Source: Cryoendolithus antarcticus (lineage: Eukaryota > Ascomycota > Dothideomycetes > Cladosporiales > Cladosporiaceae). Taken from it: DNA of 64,000 bases. Positions 20,331-31,137 of this stretch are shown one piece after another. The translations under genes were made by a program, and so were the position numbers. How positions within the stretch are numbered: the first letter of the stretch is position 1; every line of letters begins with the position of its first letter. The notes beneath the pieces are model-generated. The model had not been told where the DNA came from and ran no database searches. It saw only the letters and a program-made list of their open reading frames with translations. The stretch lies in contig NAJO01000001.1 in assembly GCA_002077065.1 (NCBI GenBank), positions 124,001 through 188,000 on the forward strand, given 5' to 3'.

Positions 20331-22045
20331 CTACCAGCCACTGAAATCCCCGAACCCACCCCCTTTCCTCGCCTTCTTGCCAGGTGGCGCCATGTCCCGT
20401 GCCTCCCACTCCTCACTCACAATCTTGGCCGCACTACCCGAGTTTGCAGCCTTGAGATACTTCCCCACCCCTCCCCCATCGTCATCACTAACCCTACCCT
20501 CCCCCCGAACCCTCTTCCCCGTCCACGTAGTCCGATCATCCTCCTCCCCGCCCTCCTTCCTCAAAACCTCCTTCCTCAGATCCTCAACCTCCTTGCCCTC
20601 TCGCTCTTTGAGGAACTCCTCAAATGGATCAACAAAAACAACGACCTCCTCAATAGCACACCTCTCAACCGGCCGATCCTTCTCATCCACAGGCACCTTC
20701 TCCAGCCGATCCAGCGTATCCAGCCCCTCCACGATCCGCCCAAAAATGGTATGCTTCCTGTCCAAATGCGGCGCAGCGCGGTACGTAAAGAAGAACTGAC
20801 TCGTATTCGTGCCCTTCCCCTTGTTCGCCATACTCACCACGCCCCTGCCAGCATGCTTCTGTGGTCCCTCGAACTCATCCGCAAAAGCCTTGTCCTTTCC
20901 CCAGCAACTCTCGCCTCCCCTCCCCGTTCCCGTCGGATCGCCACCCTGCAGCATGAAGTTCGGGATATTCCGATGGAAGCTCACGCCGTTGTAGTACCCT
21001 CGTTTCGCGAGGGTGATGAAGTTCCAGACTGCTTTTGGGGCGTTCTCGGGGTATAGAGCTAGGTTCAAGGTCCCGTGGGTGGTGAGGAGGCGGGCGTAGC
21101 CGGTGTTCTTGACTAGGCGCGGGCGGGAGAGGAGGTATTGTTCGGTTGTGAGGAGCGTTGGGGCGGTGGAGGTGTTTGGTGTTAGGCCGGTGGAGGTGAA
21201 CGACGCGGCTGCTAGGCCGTTGGAGTGCCGGGCTGCGTTGTAAGGTAATGGTGCGGTAGTTCGACTCGAAGCAGAGGAAGCGGCTGGCCGAGTCGATGTA
21301 GACGCACTCGTGGCCACAGCGGTGCTGCTGCCGTTCTCCCGCTCCGTTCGTTTCCTCGCAACAGCCTCCTTCGCCCTCTGCACCTTCGCACTCTCCTCCT
21401 CCTTCACAACAGCGCCCGTCACCCTCCCCTCACCCTCTTGCAACACAATAACATCCCCCCTCTCAAACTCAACCTCGCTAACCAGATCCCTCCAATTCTT
21501 CGCCCTGATGTTCAATCGCTCCACAGTCTCCCACGCAAACACATTTCCCGTCCCCCGTATGGCAACCAGCCTCGTGCTCGCAGTGAAACTCTTCTCCATC
21601 ACCGGATCCACGAACCCTCCTTCCTTTCCCTCACTCTTCGTAAAGTTCAACTTCACCAGATCTGCTGTCTTGAGCGGCGAGTTGTCTACAGGATCTGTGC
21701 CATGTTTCCTCACCTGCGGTAGTATGGCCGTCAGCTCGAAGATCCTTCCCGCGGGTGTGCAGACTGGATGGCTCCATGGTGTGAGGGTCAGGGCGCAGTG
21801 GGTGAAGGGGAGATTATTGCGGTTTGATGGGTCCGCTTTGCGGGCGTTTGCTCCAGCGGAAGCACCGAATGCGTCAGCGGAGGACCATTCGCTGTGGGTG
21901 ATCTGGGGAGTGGTGTCAGAGGAACGACATATGGGCTACTGCAGTTTGGGTAGACGGACGTACAACTTATCTGTGCCTGGGAGGGTGATGTTAGTCGGTT
22001 GAGTGGGATGCACGAGGGAGGAAGACCAGGCTTACCTTTGCCCAT
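20331..22045 (-). CDS. CYP8: U-box cyclophilin, peptidyl-prolyl isomerase-like 2
   Basis: Nuclear, spliceosome-associated protein joining a U-box (E3 ubiquitin ligase type) to a cyclophilin domain. Exons 22045-22036 (10 nt), 21976-21960 (17 nt) and 21902-20331 give 532 residues; introns 59 and 57 nt. The start MGKGTDKLYITHSEWSSADA is the family signature. U-box residues about 40-110: LTPWSHPVCTPAGRIFEL then RKHGTDPVDNSPLKTADLV. Cyclophilin domain about 300-460: NLALYPENAPKAVWNFI, GVSFHRNIPNFMLQGGDPTG with catalytic-site FHR and Gln, GVVSMANKGKGTNTSQFFFT, and KHTIFGRIVEGLDTLD. The C-terminus is basic. The second intron starts GTCCGT, an unusual donor, but no other junction restores the family sequence. 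Confidence 0.95.
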
Positions 22046-22309
22046 GATGGCGGCGCTCCTGGCACAGTGTTGTGATGAGTGAGAATCGTGCAGCCTAAGC
22101 TATCATCAGTGTCTGTGTCGATATACCGCGCACTGCATAAGGTAGCAGTCGCAAAAGTACCGATCAGGCTTAGCGTCGAGGTAACATTCACATGTCAAAG
22201 GATGCTGCTCCGATCTTGGGCCATGCTCTCGCAATAGAGGGTGAAGTTAAAGAATTCATGGTCTCGATATGCAAAGCTATGCTAATCCTATCGCAATCAG
22301 ACTCTGTGC

Positions 22310-24941
22310 TCATCGCCTCGTCCTCCCCTTCGTCCTTCCGGCAGCCCCAGCGACTCTCGAACCTAGTCCGGATGGTCCACTGTCTTTGACCGTCCCTAGA
22401 CTCGCTACTCTCAACCCTCTTGGTGCGTCCGAGAAGCTCGGTCCCATATGCTTCTCCATGTGCAGCTTCGTAGCAGCAGCCTCGGGGGTGTCGTACCCGA
22501 GCTGCGTGCTAGGCGGCTCGGGAGCAGAGTGAGTGGGTGCAATGTCATCAGCATCGTCTGCAAATTCGCCAACACCATCGGCTAATTGGTGGCGAGTGGC
22601 GATAGCCTGATCGATACTGGTTCCGGACAAGGAGCGAGGGTTCAGACTGCTTCCACTGGTGGCGCGACCAAGACGTCGCGACTTCAGTCGCTGCAGAGGA
22701 GGTTGTATGATTGATGAAGAGCCGGGTCGCGAGACGCGACGTTGCTCGATTAAGGCTTGTAGATCTGCTGTATATTCTAGTTCCGCAGGTTTGGCGGGTG
22801 AAGGCGGATGTTGGCTAGCATTCGATGTGGGTGGTGATGCTCGCGTCTCTTTTGGCCGATAGGCATGAGGCTCATCGTCTCCATCGATTTGCACAACCTC
22901 TCGGTCTCTGTCTGGCTTTCGCGGTGAAGCATTGGGAGGGATGTCCTGCAACGGCTGCGAGCGACTTTGTGAACCCTGCTGCATGGGCGCTGCAGCCTCC
23001 ACTAGAGGCGGTTCCATGATGACCGGCGAATTGTCGTCATCTTCGTGAATGAATGGCCCTGCTTGTTTGTTCGAAGTCATTGGCGTCGGCCGTGAAGCAT
23101 ACAATTGTAGTGATGGTGTCGCATGTCGCTTCCTCGTATTAGACAGCCGCGCTGGCGGGTCTTTGCTGGCACAGTGTCAGCAGAGGTCTACATGACGGTG
23201 GTCTTATGTGCTTACTTCGCCTTCAATCGCTCTGTCCGGGTTATCGAGGCTGTCGGTGAAGCTGCAGCAGAGCTAGCACCTGTCTCCTGCGAGTCGAGAG
23301 TTGGTGGCGCGATCCTGTAAGCTTCGATGTCCAGCATATGTCTCTGCATGAATGAGTCCCACAGCCATGCCGCAGTGACGACAGGTACTTTCTTCCAGGC
23401 GGCATACTTTGCTTTCTCCGGGTGCAGCATTTCAGAGCCACTGACGAGTACCTTGGGCCCTTCATCAAGTCGCTCAACATACGTAGCGTCATTAGCCTGC
23501 ACAGTCTTAGCAATATGCCTAAGATCGACACTGTCGAATCCACTACTGCAGATGGACATGCCAACCATGCCATCTATCAGCAAATCCCAGCGCGGTCGAC
23601 TCATCACATCGCTCTTGGGGTGCAACAGTGCTTTCGAACGCATGCAGCGCTCGACCCACCACTGTGTGGCGATGATCGTATCTACCGAGACATTGTCTAG
23701 GAAACCAGGTCGGTCGGCCAGGTCGTGAGGAACAAGCACGAAAGTGGCTCTGTAGTGAGGTCTACTCTTAGCATATTGAAGTTCGTCCTTGTCCGCCAGG
23801 ACGACAGCTCCATTCCCAGTAAGGAAACCCACAACACGTTGATATTGCGCGCTTCCGAAGCCGTGAAGTAGAATGTGCAGGCCTGCAAAGAAGCCTTGCG
23901 GTCGCTGCACCACTTGCGTAGGGTATGGTGCCGTAAAGCTGGCAGGTCTTGAATCGGATGGCGTATGTGCCTCATGGCCCATAGTGTGCTGCGAATCCTC
24001 ATCTCCAAGACTGAAGCCACTCTGATCCAAGGGTTGGACTTCAGAATCGTCGACAGAGATCCCTTGCCAGACGTTCTGGCTGTGACTCTGCAGCCGACTG
24101 CTGGCAGATCGTCGTAGCTTGCGTGGTCCAGTGTCACCCTCTTCTTGAGACTCGCTATCTCTTGCGCGCTTGAGAGAACTCACACGCGGCCTGACTTCGG
24201 TGATGAACGCACCTATGCCTTGCTCTGCCTCTGGCATTGTCGGGTCGTAAAGTCCTGGATCCAATGCCATCCCTCGTGTCAGGCTGTCGCTCAGCCACTT
24301 TGCCGATACCGTTGCTACACCCCAAGCCTTCGCCGCAGCATACTTCGCTCCCTCGGGCTTCGCAACGATGAGATGCGTGACTTGCTTCGTCATGTCGCCG
24401 TGATACTCCGCGCCGTTGGTCTTGACCATCTCTGCGATGGCCAATCGCTCATCGGTGTCAATGAAACCGGTGACAGAGACCTTGAGACCAGAAAGTGCAG
24501 GCAGCTGATACTCCTTGTCCAAGGCGGTAACATCCACATCCGTTCCCGCAGTCCATATCTGCTGTATTGCCATGACCCAGTCAGGATGGAGGACCTTAAT
24601 GTCCGGTCGCTGTTTAGCGACATATTTGTACTTGCTCGTATTGATGTCGCCCACGAGCAGATGGGTCACGTCGCCGGTGAGATCCAGTCTGTGTGCTGCG
24701 CCCATCTCAGTGGCGAGCTTAGCCAGGCGTGTCTAGTAAATAGTTAGTACCATGCCTCAAGCTGTTCCAGGTGAACAGTAAGCCATCGACTTACGCGATC
24801 ATCTTGGCTGAGGGAGGTACTACACAGCACCACGTGCTGAAGAGGCAGCTGCTCATCCGCTATATCCAATGTCAGTACCGAGATCCACAGAACACACTCA
24901 TAGGCAGTATGCTCACGTATCACAGCGCTGTGCGCCGCCAT
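22310..24941 (-). CDS. DPB11: Four-BRCT replication/checkpoint protein (Dpb11/Cut5/TopBP1 homologue)
   Basis: Nuclear scaffold for origin firing and the DNA-damage checkpoint. Exons 24941-24917, 24859-24795, 24732-23216 and 23165-22310 (introns 57, 62 and 50 nt) give 820 residues. BRCT1 (about 10-95): QHVVLCSTSLSQDDR then MGAAHRLDLTGDVTHLLVGD and KVLHPDWV. BRCT2 (about 110-195): LSGLKVSVTGFIDTDERL, VTHLIVAKPEGAKYAAAKAW, TVSAKWLSDS. BRCT3 and 4 (about 325-510): GFFAGLHILLHGFGSAQYQ, ATQWWVERCM, GMVGMSICSSGFDSVDLRHI and PVVTAAWLWDSF. The C-terminal 300 residues are Ser/Pro/charged and disordered-looking, which is usual for the fungal members and a likely kinase target region. The last junction yields RLKANKDPPARLSNTRKR. 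All four BRCT repeats look intact. Confidence 0.93.
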
Positions 24942-25940
24942 TATTGATGTCCCACAGCCATGAGATTTCAGGACGCGATCCGGAAAGTGGAAGTCAACGC
25001 GAGACAAGCGCCCAAACTAATTATGACCTCATCCGCGTGAGCACTGGTCAATCGCCCCGTGACAATGTAAAGTCCGAAGGGCCTTCGTTGAGAGATATAT
25101 GATTGACATGTCGCTAGGCTAACGCTCTCTCACCGACGCCGTAGACATACATGTATTTTGGCACCGGCGGCGAGCATGGGTTAAGCATGAGAGCTTTCTC
25201 GGACTTCTTGGATCGTGACAATAGTGGATGTCTTGCAAGGTAGTAAGTCATTGTGTGATGGAAGACCGCCTCGGCAGTCAGGCCATCATTCTGCATATAC
25301 AGACCATTATGGCCTGCAGGCTTCGGTGGCAGTACAGCGGCACTCTGCGGCGCGTCCACTCTAGCTTCGTCTCTGACCGCGCAGGTCCTTTCCGCCGTGC
25401 CCGATTGACGCGATAGCTGACGATGCCTGAGGGCGTCTAGGAGGCCAGCAGGTTATGGATGCAAATCGTAGAGCGAACATGCTCCACGTCAGCTCGCTGC
25501 CAAAGTAGAGGAAAACTCGCATTGGTGCAATCTTCCCGTCCTTGATGATTGCACTGCTGCCCGTGCTGCACCCATAAGCCATGTGCTGCCACAACCTCAA
25601 GCTCGCATACCTCCAAAGTCTTTATGCCAACTCGGAAAAGCCAACTCTACACTGCTCAGTCATGGCTGCAGGTCCTAAATTTCACACTGTAGTCGCGTGA
25701 CGGATATCAGCATCTTGCGGACGTGGGAATTATCGCATGGAGTTTGCAGCGACGAACAATTCAGCGGAGCTACGAATCTACGGCTACTTGTCTGGTGCCT
25801 TGCCTCGGGCTCACGTGTGAGCCTGCCCCGGCAGCCTTTGTGATGCCTACCAATTACTGTTCGCCCGTCCTTGAGTCCGCGAAGAGTCCACGGCCATCCG
25901 TCTACTGCTCAAGCTTGGAGTTATGCACATGATTGTCTCG
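24942..25940. other. Intergenic next to the recombinase remnant
   Basis: Promoter of the BRCT gene, then about 900 bases with no supported gene. Short frames at 25114-25600 lack coding signs. It could hold the left edge of the mobile-element remnant, but I see no boundary repeat. Confidence 0.35.
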
Positions 25941-28300
25941 TCAGCTCTTGCAACGCATGCCAATCACTTTGCCCGTGTCATGCTTGACTTTGTACCACGT
26001 GCCCGTCGTGATGTGCTGTGGGTTGTCATAGCACTGGTATGCCGATCGTCGCTTGTTTTCATAGCAACTTCGGCACCGCCTGCCAACCACTTTGCCCGTG
26101 TCCTCGTCCTTGGCGTTGAACCAAGTGCTGGAGGCAGTGTGCTCGGGGTTGTCGTAACAGATGGCTGCTTCGTTCTTGCGATGGCAACTTAGGCACCGCT
26201 TGCCAATCACTTTGCCCGTGCCGTCCTTGACGTTGATCCAGGAGCTCGAGGTAGTATGCTCTGTATTGTCGTGGCACACGTGAGCTACCGCTTTCTTGTT
26301 GCAATCTCGACACCGCCTGCCAACCACTTTGCCTGTGCTCTCGTCTTTGACGATGGTCCAGCTCGTGGAGGTAGTATGCTCTGGATTGTCGTAGCACACG
26401 TAAGCTGTGGCTCTGCTCTTGTCGTAGCAGTCTCTGCAGCGTCTGCCAACCACTTTGCCCATTACTTCGTCGTTGACAACGTACCAAACGGTGGAGGTGG
26501 TATGCTCTGGGTTCTCGTAGCACACGTGAGTTGTTACTCTGTGCTTATCATAGCAGCGTCGTGGCTCCTGTGAGTCTTGCATGTCATCTTGTAGTTCAGG
26601 CTGCTCGCAGGTTCCATCGAGTATCTGGCGATGCCATTCTCGAAGTACAACGCTCTCCGGAGCTGCTGTCCTGCTGGGCGATCACCCGTTCATCGGACTG
26701 GACGAGGGCTTCGTGTGCAGCATCTAGCCTTATCGGTAGCCCGGACACCATGCGGCATGGTCGCATACTGTTTAGGACGTCAAGACGCTCATCCGCGCTA
26801 CCTCCATGCATCATGACCTGTAGATCGTCCTCTGGGACGTCAGATATGTACGAACGCCAGGCATTATCGTCTGGACCGCCGGCATGGCCCATGTGACGCG
26901 CTGTTTGCTCGGGGGTGAGGTGCTGAGAGAGCGCTCTATATGATCCCCGACGAATCGTTGCCCTACATGTATTGGTTAGCTTGAGCTACGAGCTACGATT
27001 TAGCCCGGCCTTACATCGTGAAAGGGCGCTGGAACCCAGCCAAAAGCCCAAGTATCTTCAACTTGTCTCGGAATCTTGCGACACTTCTCGAAGTTTGATC
27101 AGGGTTGCTGATTACTGGTACTTGATCGAACTCAGGCTTTGTCCGGAGTAGTCGTCCCTCAACAGGGGCTTGCATGGATTGGAGTTCGGAAATGTCGGTC
27201 AGTCCTTCGAAAAGGCCCGCTCTCAATCCACAAGTAGCAAGCTGTAAGCAGCTATCTTCGAGAAACCTGTCAGGTTGGAAGTTGCGCAGTGCCGAGTACG
27301 AGTCTTTCGTCGGGTCATCCTTCCGACCTTTCTTTGCATCCCAGCGAATCTTCGCCCGTATCTAGATTCCGTCTTCCCCCTGAGGGAATAGGAAGAACTG
27401 GATCTGATGCCACTTCAGGTTCGTGACGTCGCCGATCCGACACGCAGTGTCTTGTTGAAGTAGAATCCTGAGAGCGAAGTGATGAATCTCCTTAGGATCG
27501 CCGAAGGACAGCTGCCGTATAGTAGCATCTGTGCGTAGTAGGTCCATTGCAATCGTGATGTAGGCAGCAGTCGCAAGCGGGTCGTCAACCCGTTGCGTGT
27601 TCAGTCCGAGTCCCGGAGTCAGATCGGTCTTGATCCAGTTCCACATGTTGTCGAGGTGCTCGTACTTGCCCTGGGGATCCATTCGCTGTTCGTTCTTCAT
27701 CGCGAGTAATAGGGTAATCGAGTACTTCATGACCGTTACAGGTTTGACCGTAAGATCTTCCTCCACTCCGAGGCCCTGTCCGGGAGGCATTTGCCGTCAT
27801 ACATCCCCTGAGCGCCCAAAGCCTGATCTCGCAAGAATGCACGCACAGTTGCAAGTTCTGGTGCTGGTGCGGTCAGTACTTTAAGTACTGTTCGCCATGC
27901 CCGGTTTGCCCGGGTGCTCGATCTAGAGTCTCCTCGGTCCAGGAGACAAACCTTGCCCGCATTAGTTCAATGCTCCTCCTGGTAGTCGCGGCTAGTGGTC
28001 TTGGGATATACTCGGCAAGTCTGTCCGCGTCGAGTATGGGAGCGTCGAGTGCCAGCTTAGCCCGTCTGGGTTCAGCTCGTCCGTCATTCGCAGCTTTACG
28101 CTTTGCAGGTCGTCCATTCTCGCCCGCATGTCCTGCAGCAACGCCCGCCATGCCTGCCGGCGTGGATGTGTTGCGTATGTTCTGCCATCGCAGCACACCC
28201 ACAATTGCCCGTCCATCATGCTCGTCCGCGGTAGGCAGCAGGCGGTGGGCGTGCCTTTCCTGATCATGGTCGACGCGCGCATCGAAGCTCCACTCGGCAT
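25941..28300 (-). pseudogene. Decayed tyrosine recombinase (DUF3435/Crypton/captain-like) with C-terminal Cys/His repeats
   Basis: Reading down the minus strand, pieces of one protein appear in order but in changing frames. N-terminal part: AEYIPRPLAATTRRSIELM and RARFVSWTEETLD (about 28050-27880). Middle: MKYSITLLLAMKNEQRMD, NMWNWIKTDLTPGLGLNTQR and box I ACRIGDVTNLKWHQIQFFLF with the catalytic Arg. After an in-frame TAG at 27364-27362 the frame continues (IRWDAKKGRKDDPTKDSYSA) to an intron at 27014-26963, then box II: ATIRRGSYRALSQHL, ARHMGHAGG and WRSYIS, supplying the Arg, His and nucleophile Tyr positions of tyrosine recombinases. A further frame change near 26680 leads to VLREWHRQILDG and the repeat domain (25944-26561). 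At least three frame changes and one nonsense codon mean it is not a functional gene as read. Naming among DUF3435, Crypton and captain classes is uncertain. Confidence 0.6.
25944..26561 (-). repeat. Five tandem Cys/His protein repeats of 39-42 residues
   Basis: The last 213 codons of the recombinase remnant hold five direct repeats (residues 8-46, 47-88, 89-127, 128-167, 168-208 of that stretch) and a sixth cut short after MRCKS. Each has the order RRCRxC, eight to eleven residues, (V/I/Q)C(Y/H)(D/E)N(P/T)(E/Q)H, then T-x-S/T-x-x-W and a closing (D/M)-x-GKV(V/I)G. Cys-x2-Cys...Cys-x5-His spacing suggests zinc binding. The first repeat lacks one Cys of the CxxC pair. At DNA level these are direct repeats of about 117-126 bp. 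This 642-nt frame is uninterrupted although the rest of the gene is broken. Confidence 0.8.
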
Positions 28301-29045
28301 GCCGAACCCGGGACCACCTCTGCTTTGCGCGTCTCGCTCACGGCCGTGATTGTTGTAGAATTAATCCGTCTGCAATTTGTCTGTGCTTTGCTTGGACGAT
28401 TTTCCTGACAGCAGAGGACGTGAAATGCTCACAGCTGCGTCCGAATTATTCGACCTGCGCGTCACGTTAGCCCGTCCTTGATCTATGTCCGTCCGTGCCT
28501 CATCAGCAAGAGCCTCCACAATCATTGAGGTAGCCCTGCCCTTCGTATCATACCCGTTGTCCTCCAACAGCGTTTGCCGCCTTGACAGTCTTTGCACTTG
28601 TCTCTGCGCGAGTTGACTTAGTCCACGACCGGACTTTACGTTCCCTTCGCAGCGTTGCCCTTGCACGGCTGCCAGACCATCGCCTCCGTCCCTTCGCATG
28701 CAATAGTACGACGTTTGCATGCCCGTAGTCGGCGATTTCCCATTGCTGGCTAAGTTTCCCACTTCCAAGCATGCTTCTATGCCCGCCTCACTACCACGCT
28801 CGTCCATTGCCCCTGTCCTCTTGTCCGGTGCAGCCTGTATCTTAGCCCTTAGCATCCCTCCTCGCTGCGCCGCGCTGAGCATTGGATTTGGACGTGACGC
28901 CCGGAGGTTTGCCCTGCCTCTCACACCGGCTCCCGCTCGGGTTTACAAATCCGGCAGTCCACCTTGCTGCTAGCCCGGAGTGACCGTGAACGCAGCCTCA
29001 CGGCTAGCCGACACTGCCTGGGTTCACGCTTCGCCAATCCGCCTA
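28301..29045. other. Accessory, gene-poor DNA upstream of the recombinase remnant
   Basis: No supported gene. The + strand is rich in short recurring words such as GCCCGTCC, TTGCC and TGCCT, unlike the flanking housekeeping regions. A minus-strand frame of 187 codons (28361-28924) has no recognisable domain. Confidence 0.4.
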
Positions 29046-29260
29046 ACGCTGCGATTGCTTGTCTGGGTCCTGAGGTTTGCTCGGCCTGGTGCTGCGGCTG
29101 TCTGCCTAGGCCTCGAGGCTTGCTTGCCCTAGCGCTGCGGTTGTCTGTCTAGCCCTCGAGACTTGCCTTGTCTGGCGCTGCGGTTCTCTGTCTAGCCCTC
29201 GATGCTTGCTCTGCCTGTCGCTGCGGTTGCCTGTACAGGCCGCGTGGTGTGCTCGGCGTG
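29046..29260 (+). repeat. Minisatellite: five 43-bp tandem units
   Basis: Units at 29046-29088, 29089-29131, 29132-29174, 29175-29217 and 29218-29260, each exactly 43 bp and each beginning with a CGCTGCGGTTG-like word (CGCTGCGATTG, TGCTGCGGCTG, CGCTGCGGTTG, CGCTGCGGTTC, CGCTGCGGTTG). Units 3 and 4 are the most alike, sharing CTGTCTAGCCCTCGA; the outer ones are diverged. Since 43 is not a multiple of three, the repeat is unlikely to encode a repeated protein. Confidence 0.85.
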
Positions 29261-30230
29261 GCTGGCGTTGGGAGCGTGCGTGCGTCAATTTGCCTGGCGT
29301 AGCACCATCGGTACCAGTCCTGCGTGACAGTTTGTTCTTTGGCCCTTCGTGCGAAGCCCGTAGTGTAGGTCTTGGTGAGCGTGATTGTGTTTGCAAGTTG
29401 CGACAGTGCCGGAAGTTTCATCCGGCTTGCAGCGAGTTGCGGCGTGCTTCGCTTTGGAGTTGTCCGCGTGTCTCCACTCTGTTGTCCTTCCAGTGGAGGA
29501 AGTATTACCGTCGCTGCTGACTTCGAGGCTGCATTTGCGTGTCTTCGTCCCGCTCGTCCTCAGCAAGCGAAGACTTGATGCGTGGCGAGGCGCGTCATTG
29601 CCGTTGATCACTCCAGCATTTACCCGTCGCCTGTACCACGCGGCTGGTCCAGTCTCGGAGTTGTAACTTTGCACGCACCGAGATTGCTCGGCCTTGCGCT
29701 GTCAGGATTCGGTAGTCCGTTGAATTTGCCAGCCTTCGCCAGCGCGCAGTCGTAAGAGTTCTGTGGGTGGACAGTGGCAGCGTGTCTGCCTTTGCTCGGG
29801 TTTCCTGTATCGCCAAAGTCTTGTTCGCATCGTGGTCGAGGCTGTTGTGCAGTTTGCCAGGGTTTGGACTGGTAAGATGCCGAACGCCTTGGGAATTAGA
29901 CAAGTACGCGCCGTGTTTGCCTGGCATGTCGTGGAGATGTCGGCTGTGGTAGTCCAGGAAGCAGGTATGAGCTGTGGCGACCACCGCTGGTGGGCGATTA
30001 TTGCCCTGATCCCGTAAGAAGTTTGCATGTGCTGGAAGGATTGAGTTCACGAGCCGTTGCGTTTGCGTGGACAGCTCGTGGCTGACCTCGCTGCTGTACG
30101 AATCATAGTCCTGGTCTCGCGGGGTGTTTGCTTCCACTGATGTAATACTGCAGAAAGGCCTGTTCATTTGCGTGGGCCGCTCGTGGCCGGCATCGATGCA
30201 TCACGCATCATAGTGTTGTCGATGCAGTAG
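29261..30230. other. Accessory, gene-poor DNA
   Basis: Continues the odd composition of the preceding stretch. The longest frame is 190 codons on the minus strand (29595-30167, Thr/His/Gln/Arg-rich); no domain, no splice-supported partner, so it is not called as a gene. Confidence 0.4.
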
Positions 30231-31137
30231 ATGGAGTGGTGTGTATTTGATGGCAAGGTGCGACAAGCAGTAGCAGCCTATAGGCACTTTTGGGAGGGAA
30301 TGTCACATGTTACATGTGTCTACCATCACTTCTTGCCCGGGTTCTCATACAAATCATATGTAAATGAATGGCTGTCCAGCTCACTTGGCCTGACTTTCGC
30401 AGTACAAACTTTCTCACTTGGGACGGACTTTGGCGCTCATTTGACACCGACGTGCCCGCGCTTTGTATGCTCGTCTGACCTTCATTAAAGCCAAGCTCTA
30501 CATGCGAAAGTCGGCGGAGGAGGCTCTACGCTATGCCAAACCCTCCGCACCGACAACCAAATTGACGCGTAAGTATCTCTATATACCCAAACAACGCTCT
30601 GCGACCGATAAGTGTCAACGCGTGATCGCCTACTGGGCCGTCATGACTCGCACTGTGGTAATTTCGCGGGCGGACTGGACCAGCTGGACCGAGCTTGAAA
30701 AGCGCCAATGAACCCTGTCCCTTGGTCTGTGATCGTTCCTCCCTCAGCACGCAGTACAGCGTGATTGTCGACCAACAACTGCCACCCATCACACCCCCAT
30801 CCCTACCTCTGTTGCCCACTCCGCTCCGCCCCGCTCACTGTCAGCAGCAGACTGCACCGCCGCCGCCACTCAACGCAGCTACCCCGTGCTGCTGCCGCGC
30901 CTCACCGTGTTCTCCGCGCGCGCACGCCAGCCGGCGCCGCCGCACCCTCACTGACACGTCGGCCTGGGCGTTCCGCTGCCGGACGTCGCCTTCACTGCTG
31001 CTTCAGCTGTCACTCGTTTGCTCGACTGCAGCACGCAATATTACCGGCAACCTCACGTCAGCTCTGCGTGCTTTGCAACTCCAGCTTTCAGGGCCCGCGA
31101 CAAGCCATTGAAGCTTCTCCGCAAAGCGCATTTCGGC
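30231..31137. other. Intergenic and long C/T-rich leader of the G-beta gene
   Basis: From about 30770 to 31000 the + strand is strongly C-rich with CCGCCGCC-type runs, as in fungal promoters and 5' leaders. No gene recognised in the first half. Confidence 0.4.

Noticed and set aside
28361..28924. 187-codon minus-strand frame in the island
   Set aside because: No recognisable motif and no continuity with the recombinase frames.
29595..30167. 190-codon minus-strand frame in the island
   Set aside because: No domain, no splice support, low-complexity composition; mentioned only as part of the gene-poor block.
24942..31137. A full Starship element with cargo
   Set aside because: Ordinary housekeeping genes flank the remnant closely on both sides and no boundary repeats are visible, so only a remnant is supported.
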